Source of the DNA: Shimia haliotis
Lineage (GTDB): Bacteria; Pseudomonadota; Alphaproteobacteria; Rhodobacterales; Rhodobacteraceae
Assembly (NCBI RefSeq): GCF_900114415.1
Contig: NZ_FOSZ01000001.1
Coordinates: 124,001-188,000, forward strand
Length of the DNA stretch: 64,000 nucleotides
Direction of reading: 5' to 3'
Positions 44,356 through 53,228 of this stretch are shown one piece after another. Each line of letters opens with the position of its first letter. Position 1 is the stretch's first letter. The notes beneath the pieces were generated by a model. The model ran no database searches. It saw nothing but the letters and a program-made list of their open reading frames with translations, and was not told the origin of the DNA. The position numbers were made by a program, and so were the translations under genes.

Positions 44356-46599
44356 TTATCCTTGATTGCGCAGGTAGGTCATAACTGCTGGTCGCACGGA
44401 TTGTTCTCCGCTGATCCGCGCCTCGTCTATCACCGCTTTGATCTCGGCCAGATTGACCCGCCGCAACAAGCTTTTGACCGGCCCGATGGAGGCAGGGCGC
44501 ATGGAAAGATGTCGCATGCCAATGGCCGCCAAACAGACCGCTTCAATCGGACGCCCAGCATCTTCGCCACAGAAGCTGAGCGGGGTGTCGGTGTCGACGC
44601 AGCGGTTCACGATGCCTTCGAGGAAGGTCAGGAAGCTGACGTTCAATGTGTCATAGCGGCGGCGCACACGTTCGTTTTCACGGTCGGCGGCAAAGAAGAA
44701 CTGTTTCAGGTCGTTGCCCCCGATGGAGAGGAAGTCCACCTCTTCAAAGAAGCGCTTGGGCGCAAATCCGAGCGAAGGCGTTTCCAGCATCGCGCCAACC
44801 TCAAGGCTGGCGGGCAGGGGGTGGCCGAGGATGCGTTCGCGCTCCAGTGCTTTGTCCATTTCGGCGCGCGCGGCGCGATATTCGTCAAACTGGGCGACAA
44901 AAGGGAACATCACAGTCAAAGGGCGGCCATTCGCAGCGCGCAGCAGGGCCTGAAGCTGCATCCGCATTACGCCGGGCTTGTCCAAGGCGACGCGTACTGC
45001 GCGCCAACCAAGGGCGGGATTGGGTTCGTCCTGCGGGGCCATGTAGGGCAGAACTTTGTCCGACCCGATATCCAGCGTGCGGAACACCACGCGCATGTCG
45101 CCGGCGGCATCCATGACGCGGGAGTATAGATTTGCCAGCTCGGTCCGTTTCGGCATCTGGTTGCGGATCAGGAATTGCAGTTCTGTGCGGAAGAGCCCGA
45201 CGCCCTCCGCGCCCGAGCTGTTAAGGCTTGGCAAATCTGCCATAAGGCCGGCGTTCATGTGCAAATGCACGGTTTCGCCGTCCAGAGACGTGGCTGGTTT
45301 TTCGCGTATGCTGGCGTAGCGTTCCTGAGCTTCAGCGGCCATCGCGATCTTGTCGCGAAAGGCCGTGACCACAGAGTCATCGGGCCGCAGGTGAACAATG
45401 CCTTGATCGCCGTCCACCATGACGTGGTCGCCGTTGAGCGCCTCGGTGGTGATGCGGTCGGCATGGATCACCAACGGGATCGCCAGGGCGCGGGCGACAA
45501 TGGCGGCGTGTGAGCCGACGGAGCCTTCCTCAAGGATAATGCCGCGCAGGTTCCGACCATATTCCAGAAGCTCACCGGGACCGATGTTGCGGGCGACCAG
45601 AACTGGATCGGCGGGCATGTCGGCACCGGTCTCATTGCCCTGACCAGTCAAAATGCGCAGCAGGCGATTGGAGAGATCATCCAAATCATGCAGGCGCTCG
45701 CGCAGGTAGGCATCGGTGACTTCTTCCATGCGTTTGCGGGCGGAAGATTGTTCTTTTTCGACAGAAGCTTCGGCGGACAGGCCGCGTGAGATGTCCTGCT
45801 CCATCCGGCGCATCCAGCCTTTGGAGTTGGCAAACATCCTGTAGGCTTCAAGAACTTGAAGCTGTTCTTTGTCGCCGGTGTTGGCGCCTTCAAGCATGCG
45901 GTCCACGCCGACGCGCAAGGTTTCGACCGCCTCGTTGAGGCGTTGAAGTTCGACTTCGGGGTCATCGGCCACAGGGTTTGTGACCACGACGCGGGGTTCA
46001 TGCAGCCAGATATGGCCTTCGGCCGCGCCTTCTTGTGCGCAGGCACCGCGGAACATGACCGATTGCTGGTGCAGGGCCGACATGGCCGCGCCTTCGCCGA
46101 CAAAAGCGCCGAGTTCCGTCATTTCCGCCAGAACCATTGCCACCACTTCGAGGGCGTAGACCTCGTCAGGCGAATAGGTGCGTTTGTCTTTGGACTGCAC
46201 CACCAGAACACCGAGGTTGTCCCCTAGCCGCTGCACCGGAACGCCGCAGAAAGACGAGTAAATCTCTTCGCCGGTTTCCGGCATGTAGCGAAACCCCTTG
46301 GCGGAAGGGGCGTCGTCGGTGTTCACCACTTTGGATGACTTGGCCACGCGACCCACAAGGCCTTCGCCGATGCGCATGCGCGTCTGGTGGACGGCTTCGG
46401 CGTTCAGGCCCTCTGTGGCACAGAGTTCGAGTGTGTCGTCGTCGCGGAATAGATAGATCGAGCAGACCTCTGTGCCCATGGATGTGGCAATCAGATGTGT
46501 GATTTTGTCCAGACGCGCCTGTCCGGCGCTGTCCTCGGCCAGCGCGTCGCGCAACCGTTGGAGCAGTTTACGGCTTTCGGTTTGCGTGTCTTGCGCCAT
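44356..46599 (-). CDS. ptsP: Phosphoenolpyruvate-protein phosphotransferase of the nitrogen PTS (EI-Ntr)
   Basis: A 747-residue enzyme that passes phosphate from PEP to NPr. A GAF domain (residues about 20-165) precedes the EI domains. The phosphorylated His is in GSVGSHAAIVARALAIP at about 364, and the PEP-binding barrel includes GLFRTELQFL near 475 and LSFCGEDAGRP near 690 with the conserved Cys. The GAF domain links it to nitrogen sensing (glutamine) rather than sugar uptake. It lies directly downstream of lysC on the same strand, an arrangement common in alphaproteobacteria, with a terminator between them. Confidence 0.93.
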   Translation of the reverse strand: MAQDTQTESRKLLQRLRDALAEDSAGQARLDKITHLIATSMGTEVCSIYLFRDDDTLELCATEGLNAEAVHQTRMRIGEGLVGRVAKSSKVVNTDDAPSAKGFRYMPETGEEIYSSFCGVPVQRLGDNLGVLVVQSKDKRTYSPDEVYALEVVAMVLAEMTELGAFVGEGAAMSALHQQSVMFRGACAQEGAAEGHIWLHEPRVVVTNPVADDPEVELQRLNEAVETLRVGVDRMLEGANTGDKEQLQVLEAYRMFANSKGWMRRMEQDISRGLSAEASVEKEQSSARKRMEEVTDAYLRERLHDLDDLSNRLLRILTGQGNETGADMPADPVLVARNIGPGELLEYGRNLRGIILEEGSVGSHAAIVARALAIPLVIHADRITTEALNGDHVMVDGDQGIVHLRPDDSVVTAFRDKIAMAAEAQERYASIREKPATSLDGETVHLHMNAGLMADLPSLNSSGAEGVGLFRTELQFLIRNQMPKRTELANLYSRVMDAAGDMRVVFRTLDIGSDKVLPYMAPQDEPNPALGWRAVRVALDKPGVMRMQLQALLRAANGRPLTVMFPFVAQFDEYRAARAEMDKALERERILGHPLPASLEVGAMLETPSLGFAPKRFFEEVDFLSIGGNDLKQFFFAADRENERVRRRYDTLNVSFLTFLEGIVNRCVDTDTPLSFCGEDAGRPIEAVCLAAIGMRHLSMRPASIGPVKSLLRRVNLAEIKAVIDEARISGEQSVRPAVMTYLRNQG

Positions 46600-46754
46600 G
46601 TGGGTTCTTCCCGGTCCTTGCTGCCGGTCGAATAGAACACAAGCAGGGGAAAAGAAAAACGGAAAATACCAGATGCCTCCGCGACAGGAGGTGTTTTCGC
46701 CTCTCGCAAAGTGGCGTGTTGCTTAAATTTTTGTCTGTCACGCCACAATGAGAA

Positions 46755-46782
46755 AGGCTCCCGCCGTTTCGGGCGGGAGCCT
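46755..46782 (-). terminator. Intrinsic terminator after lysC
   Basis: AGGCTCCCGCC and GGCGGGAGCCT form an 11-bp stem around a 6-base loop, 20 bases after the lysC stop; on the minus strand TTTCTC follows. Confidence 0.8.
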
Positions 46783-46802
46783 GTTCTTGCAAAAGGGTCG
46801 GT

Positions 46803-48038
46803 TCAGGCTTTTTCGAGTTCGAACGCGTCGTGCAAAGATTGCACTGCCAGTTCCATATACTTGCGGTCGATCAAGACGGAGATCTTGATTTCCGAGGTGG
46901 TGATCACCTTGATGTTGATGCCTTCATCCGAAAGCACCTTGAACATTTTGGCCGCCACACCGGACTGGGAGCGCATGCCGATACCGACAACTGAGACTTT
47001 GGCGACGTCTTCGTCGATCACCAATTCCTGGAAGTTCAGTCCGCCGTCGTTTTTCAAAACGTCCAGCGCCTGTTCGGCGCGTTTCACCTGATCGGTGGGC
47101 AGGGAGTAGGTCATGTCGGTGCGGCCATCTTCGGAGATGTTTTGCACGATCATGTCGACGTTCACTCCGGCGTCGGACAGGCAGCCGAAAATGATGGACG
47201 CGATGCCCGGACGGTCGGCAACCGAAAGAAGGGTCATTTTCGCTTCGTCGCGGGAGTAGGCCACACCGGCCACAACATTGGATTCCATGATTTCCTCCTC
47301 ATCGCAGACCAGCGTGCCGGCCTCGTCGGATTGTTCTTCAAATGAGCTGAGTACGCGCAGTTTCACTTTGTAGCGCATGGCAAGCTCGACAGAGCGGGTT
47401 TGTAGGACTTTGGCGCCAAGCGAGGCCAGTTCCAGCATTTCCTCAAAAGCGATCTTGTCCAATTTGCGCGCTTTGGGAGAGATGCGCGGGTCGGTGGTGT
47501 AGACGCCGTCCACATCTGTGTAGATGTCGCAGCGCTCGGCCTCGAACGCGGCTGCAAAGGCCACGGCCGTCGTGTCAGAGCCGCCACGGCCCAGCGTGGT
47601 GATGCGGCCTTCGGGGCTGAGACCCTGAAAGCCGGCCACGACAGCGACACGCATACCTTCGCCGAATTTGGCGTTCAGGTTGTCGGTCGGGATTTCTTCG
47701 ATGCGTGCCTGAGAATGGGCGGAGGTGGTCAGAAGTGGCACCTGCCAGCCTTGCCAGCTGCGGGCGGGCACATCCATTTCCTGCAACGTCAACGCCATCA
47801 GGCCGGCGGTGACGTTTTCGCCGGAGCTGACAATCGCGTCGTATTCGCGGGCATCATAGAGGGGGCTGGTTTCGTCCACCAAACCGACAAGTTTGTTGGT
47901 TTCTCCCGACATGGCAGAGACAATGACGATCACGTCATAGCCCTTGGCCACCTCCACGCCCACACGTTTGGCGGCGCGGCGGATGCGGTCGAGATTGGCG
48001 ACAGAGGTGCCGCCGAATTTCATCACGAGAACGGGCAT
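46803..48038 (-). CDS. lysC: Aspartate kinase
   Basis: A 411-residue monofunctional aspartokinase, the first step to lysine, threonine, methionine and diaminopimelate. It starts MPVLVMKFGGTSVANLDRI with the KFGGTSV nucleotide motif, has GRGGSDTTAVAFAAAF near 150 and YTDVDGVYTTDPR near 172, then two ACT domains (about 265-410) for feedback by lysine and/or threonine. The product is needed upstream of the meso-DAP used by MurE at 57-59 kb. Confidence 0.95.
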   Translation of the reverse strand: MPVLVMKFGGTSVANLDRIRRAAKRVGVEVAKGYDVIVIVSAMSGETNKLVGLVDETSPLYDAREYDAIVSSGENVTAGLMALTLQEMDVPARSWQGWQVPLLTTSAHSQARIEEIPTDNLNAKFGEGMRVAVVAGFQGLSPEGRITTLGRGGSDTTAVAFAAAFEAERCDIYTDVDGVYTTDPRISPKARKLDKIAFEEMLELASLGAKVLQTRSVELAMRYKVKLRVLSSFEEQSDEAGTLVCDEEEIMESNVVAGVAYSRDEAKMTLLSVADRPGIASIIFGCLSDAGVNVDMIVQNISEDGRTDMTYSLPTDQVKRAEQALDVLKNDGGLNFQELVIDEDVAKVSVVGIGMRSQSGVAAKMFKVLSDEGINIKVITTSEIKISVLIDRKYMELAVQSLHDAFELEKA

Positions 48039-48138
48039 AATCTATACCTTGGTCTTTTGTTCGGTGGCGGTGTACGCGGTTGGCTTTGGTGACGCAAGCG
48101 CGGATACGTCGCAGGTGCAGGCACTGAGTTGTTGCGCG

Positions 48139-49101
48139 TCAGAGTTTTGCGAGCACATCCATCGACCATTGGGCTCTTCCGGTCGGTGTATTGGGGGCGC
48201 CTTCTGTGCGCAACAAGGCCTCGATGGCTGCCACACGTGGCGCCATTCCACGCCCGTTTGCGACCTGAATCGCCAACCCCGGGCGGGCGTTGAGTTCAAG
48301 CACTTGCGGCCCCTGCGTGCGGTCCAGAACAACATCGACGCCGAGATAGCCCAATTGGCTGCTTTGATAGCATTGCGCGGCCAGCTCGACGATGTCGCGC
48401 CAAAGCGGCACGGCGATCGATGTGAGGTCGGCGCCGGTGTCGGGGTGAGTGTGGACGGGGCGGTTGAATTGCACCGCGCGCATCGCGAGTCCGGTGGCAA
48501 TGTCGAGGCCAACGCCGACCGCGCCTTGGTGCAGGTTGGCCTTGCCATCAGATTGCGCGGTGGAGAGGCGGGTCATGGCCATCATCGGGAAGCCTTTGTA
48601 GACGATGACCCTGATGTCGGGCACCCCTTCAAAGGAGTAGTCGTCAAACACCGGATCAAAGTCGATCATGGCCTCAATCATGGCTGCGTCGGGTTTGCCA
48701 CCCAGAGAAAACAGGCCTGAAAGGGTGTTGTTCACGTGACGCGCGACTTCGGCGAAGGGCACTGTCTTGCCCGAAGGTTTGACGTAGCTGTCTCCGTCGC
48801 GTCCAGTGATCACAAGGATGCCTTTGCCGCCGCTGCCCTGAGAGGGTTTCATGACAAAGCTTGGAAAGGCTTTCAGAAAGGCTGGCAGCTCTTTGATCTG
48901 ACCGGTTTGGCGTACCACGCCCAGTAGTCTAGGCGCAGCAATGCCATCTTTGCGCAGCAGCGCTTTGGTTTTGAGCTTGTCATCCACCAGTGGAAACATG
49001 GACCGCGGGTTGTTTTCTGCGATCAGTTCCACGTTGCGGCGGTTCATGCCAACGATGCCCGCGCGCTTCAGGCGCAAAGGTGAGGCCAGCCGCAGCATCA
49101 C
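48139..49101 (-). CDS. ATP-grasp alpha-L-glutamate ligase-like protein
   Basis: A 320-residue ATP-grasp enzyme related to RimK, of the alpha-L-glutamate ligase-related group. The ATP-binding region reads FVMKPSQGSGGKGILVI near 82 and later FDDYSFEGVPDIRVIVYKGFPMMAMTRL near 165. The metal-binding C-terminal part has GVDVVLDRTQGPQVLELNARPGLAIQVAN near 275. It should form an amide/peptide bond with ATP; substrates are unknown. Its ATG overlaps the stop of the membrane transglutaminase-like gene, making it the third gene of a tightly coupled cluster. Confidence 0.85.
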   Translation of the reverse strand: MMLRLASPLRLKRAGIVGMNRRNVELIAENNPRSMFPLVDDKLKTKALLRKDGIAAPRLLGVVRQTGQIKELPAFLKAFPSFVMKPSQGSGGKGILVITGRDGDSYVKPSGKTVPFAEVARHVNNTLSGLFSLGGKPDAAMIEAMIDFDPVFDDYSFEGVPDIRVIVYKGFPMMAMTRLSTAQSDGKANLHQGAVGVGLDIATGLAMRAVQFNRPVHTHPDTGADLTSIAVPLWRDIVELAAQCYQSSQLGYLGVDVVLDRTQGPQVLELNARPGLAIQVANGRGMAPRVAAIEALLRTEGAPNTPTGRAQWSMDVLAKL

Positions 49102-50630
49102 TCTTTCTCCGAGGCCAGAGGCTCAAACCGGCGCAGTTCTGACAGGCGGAAACCGGTGTATTGGCCGATCACCAGAATGATTGCCAGAACCACCAGCAGA
49201 AGCTCGGGGAAGGCAAAGGTGAGGAAGCTGACTTGTTGATTGATCATCAGCAGGTAGGCAATCGTTGCGGTCAGCAAGCTGCCGAAGCTTTGTACAAACA
49301 CATCCCACATGCCTTCTTCTTCGGCCAGAACGGACATGCGCTCGATGGTCCATGCGATGATGATCATCGGGAAGAAGGTTACGGACAGCGCGGCTTCGAT
49401 GCCGAGTTTGAAGCCGACAACGGCCAAAAGCAGATATAGCGTGGTGACAACGATTAGTACCGCCGCGATCCTTGGCACAAGGAGCAGGTTAAGCGATGTC
49501 AGATAGCCACGGATCACAAGGCCAGCGCCCACCACAACAATGAAGAGGGCCAGCCCCACCAGCAGATCGGTTTGCACAAACACCATAGCGATCAGAATTG
49601 GCATGAAGGTGCCTGACGTTTGCAGGCCGACAAGGTTGCGCATCACGACCACAACGAGTGCTCCGATTGGGATCAGCAGCAGCGTGGCGAAGGTGTTTTG
49701 CACATCCACAGGCAAGGCGAAGACGGAGAAATCGATCAGGCCTGCACCGGTTTGCTGTCCCATTTGCACCGCAAGCTGGCGCGAGGAAATCTTGTCAACA
49801 ATCGTGGCAAAGGACACTTTGGAGTCCGTGCCCCCGTCCACTTGCATAAGAAATTCGCCATTGGATTGCCACGGTAGGAAATCCTCGGGCATGCCTTTGA
49901 TGCCTTCTTTGGGCACCACCACCTGCCATTCGGTTCCGTCCCAGAGTTCAATCAGATGCTCCATCGTGACAGAGCGGCTGTTGTCTGTCAGATAAAAGCC
50001 GGTGAGCTCATGTGCAGGCACGTCGCTGGCGTGCAGGAGTTTCAAAAGAAGTTTTGTGCGGCTGGCGTTGGTCGATTTTTGTCCCAAAAGGGTTTCACGC
50101 ACAGGTTTTGCCGCATCGCCCCAAAGCGACCTTGCCAAGCGCAGGGCAAGTCCTGTGGCGTCTGCGGAATGGGCATAAGCATCGGCCAGAAGCGCGTCGG
50201 CGGCCGCGGCCTCGGGCTCGGCAAATATCGGTTTGGCTGGCGGGTCAGATGGCGGTGGAAGCTGCGTCGCAATACCGCCGCCTTTGTAGACGCGCGCGCG
50301 GAAAAACAGGCGCTGGTCACCGGTGGGTGCGCGGGCTTCCCAGACGGCCATGCGTTGGGAGCCGACCTGTTCCACATGATAGCCATAGCCGCGTGGCGCA
50401 ATGCCCTCGGGCACCACATAGAGGTGTCGAGTCATGTCAGGCAGGTTGAGCTGCGCTTTGACCGGATCGCCCTGAGCGCGGAAGGTCATCTGAGCCTGAA
50501 CAGTCCAGATGCGGGAGCTTTCTCCGGGTGTCAGTGGAAAGCCGAGAACGAGATGTTTGTAGGCCGTGGCGCCCAGGCCGATGATCAGCAGGACTGCGAC
50601 AAGAATGCGAAGCTGTGTTTTGGCTGTCAT
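49098..50630 (-). CDS. Inactive transglutaminase-like protein fused to seven membrane helices
   Basis: A 510-residue membrane protein. After one N-terminal helix (residues 8-27) about 240 residues lie in the periplasm and match the inactive transglutaminase domain: ASRTKLLLKLLHASDVPAHELTGFYL near 190 sits where the catalytic Cys would be, and no Cys is present. From about 290 seven hydrophobic helices follow. The family is known as inactive transglutaminase fused to 7 TM helices. The start at 50630 lies one base after the stop of the protease gene. Function is unknown, but the trio is conserved. Confidence 0.85.
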   Translation of the reverse strand: MTAKTQLRILVAVLLIIGLGATAYKHLVLGFPLTPGESSRIWTVQAQMTFRAQGDPVKAQLNLPDMTRHLYVVPEGIAPRGYGYHVEQVGSQRMAVWEARAPTGDQRLFFRARVYKGGGIATQLPPPSDPPAKPIFAEPEAAAADALLADAYAHSADATGLALRLARSLWGDAAKPVRETLLGQKSTNASRTKLLLKLLHASDVPAHELTGFYLTDNSRSVTMEHLIELWDGTEWQVVVPKEGIKGMPEDFLPWQSNGEFLMQVDGGTDSKVSFATIVDKISSRQLAVQMGQQTGAGLIDFSVFALPVDVQNTFATLLLIPIGALVVVVMRNLVGLQTSGTFMPILIAMVFVQTDLLVGLALFIVVVGAGLVIRGYLTSLNLLLVPRIAAVLIVVTTLYLLLAVVGFKLGIEAALSVTFFPMIIIAWTIERMSVLAEEEGMWDVFVQSFGSLLTATIAYLLMINQQVSFLTFAFPELLLVVLAIILVIGQYTGFRLSELRRFEPLASEKE

Positions 50631-50631
50631 A

Positions 50632-51168
50632 TCAGCGCTCTTCCTTGGCTGGCGCATGGACGTAGGCGCGGCTCACATCAATCAACATCTTGCCGGAGAG
50701 CACATTGCGTCCGATCAGGACCGGAAATTCGAAATCTGTTCGGTCGGTCAGGTTGACCTCGGCCATTTGGGAAACACTACCGATTTTGATTTCCATCAGG
50801 ACAACAGGGCGGGAGGACACGGCTTCGCCGCCGCGCCGTTTGATTTGGGCTGTGCGGACCACCTTTCGTTCCAGAGCGATTTCGCTGCCGAGGGCTTCGT
50901 TTCGGGTTTTGAAACGGATCCATTTGTCGCCGTCGCGCTCAAATTCCTCGATGTCGATCGCATGGAGAGAGGTGGTGGTGGCGCCGCTGTCAATGCGGCC
51001 GCGCCACGCAACGTCCAGTTCGGGCATTGTGATCAACTCGGCCTCGCCAACCACGAGAAGGTCGCCGAATTCGAGACCATCCTCAAGTCGCGCGACTGTC
51101 GGCGCGTTCTCGGCGATGGCCGGAAGGCTTGTTATAAGGGCGAGTGCTAAGGCGACGACTTTTTGCAT
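50632..51168 (-). CDS. Periplasmic retropepsin-like protease (COG4067 family)
   Basis: A 178-residue exported protein with a signal peptide of about 19 residues. The mature part resembles the family annotated as ATP-dependent zinc protease or RimK/LysX-like, which has a retropepsin fold: the catalytic motif is RIDSGATTTSLHA with Asp near 60, followed by KWIRFKTRNE and a final EFPVLIGRNVLSGKMLIDVSRAYV. The DSGA motif matches aspartic proteases, so the zinc/ATP name is probably wrong. GAGG lies 4 bases before the ATG. First gene of the cluster. Confidence 0.82.
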   Translation of the reverse strand: MQKVVALALALITSLPAIAENAPTVARLEDGLEFGDLLVVGEAELITMPELDVAWRGRIDSGATTTSLHAIDIEEFERDGDKWIRFKTRNEALGSEIALERKVVRTAQIKRRGGEAVSSRPVVLMEIKIGSVSQMAEVNLTDRTDFEFPVLIGRNVLSGKMLIDVSRAYVHAPAKEER

Positions 51169-51322
51169 AATGCCTCTTTTCCGTGTGTCCGAGCGGCGTT
51201 GTTCATAATACAATTACTATTGCTCGGGGCGAAAATGTCCACTGTTGAGGGCATTTGTGCTGTGCCGGCGGCAGATTACCGCAAGCAGGAAATTGGAGCT
51301 GGGGCACGGATTTTGTCGCCTA

Positions 51323-51967
51323 TCAGTAGGGATGCGCGCGCCCGTCCCAGGTTTCAAAACAACCGGTGGTCTCGAGGCTCAGTGCTTGGAAGCGGTTAGC
51401 GAGGCCTTCAGCGCTTTCGGTGACGGTGATGTCACCGTCGGGGCCGCCCATGTCCGTTTTTACCCAGCCCGGATGATACACGCCCACGGCGATGCCGATG
51501 TGTTTCAGGTCAGTTGCGAGGTTGCGTCCAAGGTTGAGGGCGGCGGCCTTTGACGCGCGGTAGATGTAGGAGCCGCCGGGTGCGCGGGTGTCGCTGCCCA
51601 TTTGCGAGGAAATGATCGCGATCTTGGGGGTGGCGGAGAGTTGCAGATTGGGTAGCAGTGATTGCACGGTCAAAAACACGCCGGTGACATTGGCCGCGAA
51701 ACTTTGGGTCCACATGTCGGCCGGAAATCCGTCTGCGAGGTTTTGGCCCTTGTCCAAGTAGACGCCGGCGTTGCACACCAGAAGGTCGATCGGCTTGGCA
51801 TCCAATGCGCGGGCGGCTTCTGCCTGACTTTCAGGCGAGGTAACGTCGAGTTTGAGGAATTCCGCCTCATTTCGGGCGGTGCCGGTCACGTCATGGCCGA
51901 GCGCGCGAAAGCGGTGATCAAGGGCCTGTCCAATGCCTCGATTGGCACCTGTGATAACGACGTGCAT
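51323..51967 (-). CDS. Short-chain dehydrogenase/reductase
   Basis: A 214-residue classical SDR, somewhat short. The cofactor motif GANRGIG lies at 7-13, CNAGVYL near 86, the catalytic Ser in AIISSQMGS near 130 and YRASKAA as Tyr-x3-Lys near 145. The protein resembles the C-factor/sniffer subgroup, whose substrates are mostly unknown. AGGAGG lies 5 bases before the ATG. Confidence 0.85.
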   Translation of the reverse strand: MHVVITGANRGIGQALDHRFRALGHDVTGTARNEAEFLKLDVTSPESQAEAARALDAKPIDLLVCNAGVYLDKGQNLADGFPADMWTQSFAANVTGVFLTVQSLLPNLQLSATPKIAIISSQMGSDTRAPGGSYIYRASKAAALNLGRNLATDLKHIGIAVGVYHPGWVKTDMGGPDGDITVTESAEGLANRFQALSLETTGCFETWDGRAHPY

Positions 51968-52009
51968 GAGAGCCTCCTGATTTGTCTCGTAAATTCCGTT
52001 TAGGACAAA

Positions 52010-52480
52010 TCAGTTGGTTTTGCGACCAATATTGAACGGGAGGGGAGCCACGGGAACACCGTCTTCGATCAAGGCCTTGGCCTCGTCAAGCTTGGCTTCT
52101 CCGTAGATGGCGCGCTCCGGTGCTGTGCCCTCATGCATGGCGCGGGCTTGGGTGGCAAAATCTTTGCCAACATAGTCGGAGTTCTCTTCCACCTGTTTGC
52201 GCAGTTTGGCGAGCGCGGCCTCGGCCTTGGTTGCAGGCTGTGTCAGAGAAGTTGGCTCGGGCGCCGCTGGCTCGGCGTTTACAGGCTTCTCGGAGGGTTT
52301 TACCGCAGCCGATCGGGCAGGGCGAACGCGAGGGGCCATCATGGCCTTTTCCACCTGAGTGTCTCCGCAGGTGGTGCAGGTGACCATGTTGGCACCTTTG
52401 AGTTTGTCAAAGGCGTCCGCGGATTTGAACCAGCTGTCAAAGCGGTGGTCGTTTGAGCATTTTAGCGTGTAGTTGATCAT
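52010..52480 (-). CDS. DUF1178 family protein
   Basis: A 156-residue protein of the DUF1178 family found mainly in alpha- and betaproteobacteria. The N-terminus MINYTLKCSNDHRFDSWFKSADAFDKL carries one Cys, and VTCTTCGDTQVEKAMMAPRV completes a small zinc-ribbon-like knuckle near 33-36. The middle is rich in Ala/Pro. The C-terminal half has DYVGKDFATQARAMHEGTAPERAIYGEA, which is strongly conserved in the family. Function unknown. Confidence 0.88.
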   Translation of the reverse strand: MINYTLKCSNDHRFDSWFKSADAFDKLKGANMVTCTTCGDTQVEKAMMAPRVRPARSAAVKPSEKPVNAEPAAPEPTSLTQPATKAEAALAKLRKQVEENSDYVGKDFATQARAMHEGTAPERAIYGEAKLDEAKALIEDGVPVAPLPFNIGRKTN

Positions 52481-52543
52481 GCCTGCGTCGTATCCTGCGT
52501 GGTCAGCCGAACATATGGAGGCGCGGGCGCGGGATCAAGCGGC

Positions 52544-53029
52544 TCAGTCGCCAAGCCTGGGATCAAATTTGCGCACGATTTTCGCGAGTTCGGGCATGAC
52601 GATGCGCTTGGCGGCCTTCTTGGGAGACAGCCACTTGCGCTGGCGTTGCCCGCGTTCGGGGAATTTTCCGGTGCTGTTGGCCACTTCCAGCGGAAAGACC
52701 AATACCGTGAATTTCTTGCCGCGATGGGCGCCGCGGGATTTGCGGTAGGTGTAGATGCCAACGCAATGCTTAGAAGGCTTGCCGGTGACACCGGCCTCTT
52801 CCCAAGCTTCTTGAGCGGCTGCCTTGTGCGGTTTGAGATTTTCCATCGGCCAGCCCTTGGGCAGTAGCCATTGTTTGGTGCCGCGTGAGGTTATTAGCAG
52901 GATCTCCGGTTTGCCCTTGCGCAGACGATAGGGCAGCGCCGCAAATTGAATGCGGGAGCCTGATTTGGAGGCTTTGCGCAGCATGGTAGCCACGGCTTTG
53001 GGATCTTGAAGGCCCATAACGGTGCTCAT
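52544..53029 (-). CDS. NUDIX hydrolase
   Basis: A 161-residue NUDIX protein. The Nudix box is degenerate: from GWPMEN near 65 to QEAWEEAGV near 87 the catalytic EAWEEAG half is kept, but the earlier Glu is Leu and the usual Arg is Gln. This variant with LLPKGWP is typical of Nudix enzymes annotated as acting on dinucleoside or inositol polyphosphates. GAGG lies 4 bases before the ATG. It faces away from the mraZ leader. Confidence 0.85.
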   Translation of the reverse strand: MSTVMGLQDPKAVATMLRKASKSGSRIQFAALPYRLRKGKPEILLITSRGTKQWLLPKGWPMENLKPHKAAAQEAWEEAGVTGKPSKHCVGIYTYRKSRGAHRGKKFTVLVFPLEVANSTGKFPERGQRQRKWLSPKKAAKRIVMPELAKIVRKFDPRLGD

Positions 53030-53108
53030 TTTGCCTCTGCTCTTTGTCTTAGTTTAACGGATTGGTGGGCGGACTTCCACGGTTTGCCGTCTGAAATGTG
53101 AGGCGATT

Positions 53109-53142
53109 TGGGAAATCTTGGGGGATGTGGGAAATCATGGGA
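53109..53142 (+). promoter_or_regulatory. Tandem TGGG boxes resembling MraZ operators
   Basis: TGGG occurs at 53109, 53119, 53128 and 53138, spaced 10, 9 and 10 bases; three of the four are TGGGA. This matches the TGGGN-N5 direct repeats bound by MraZ upstream of division clusters. A further TGGA follows at 53149. The array is about 550 bases upstream of mraZ. Confidence 0.5.
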
Positions 53143-53171
53143 CCCATTTGGAAAAATTTGGATTTGTCGGT

Positions 53172-53228
53172 GAATCTTGCTGGATTCCTTTTCTAGAATC
53201 GCAGTAATCGTGCCATCTGGCTAGAATC
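53172..53228. promoter_or_regulatory. Cluster of four GANTC (CcrM) sites
   Basis: GANTC appears at 53172, 53183, 53196 and 53224 within 57 bases; the last two belong to a repeated CTAGAATCG. In alphaproteobacteria GANTC is methylated by CcrM and read by GcrA at cell-cycle promoters. Confidence 0.5.
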
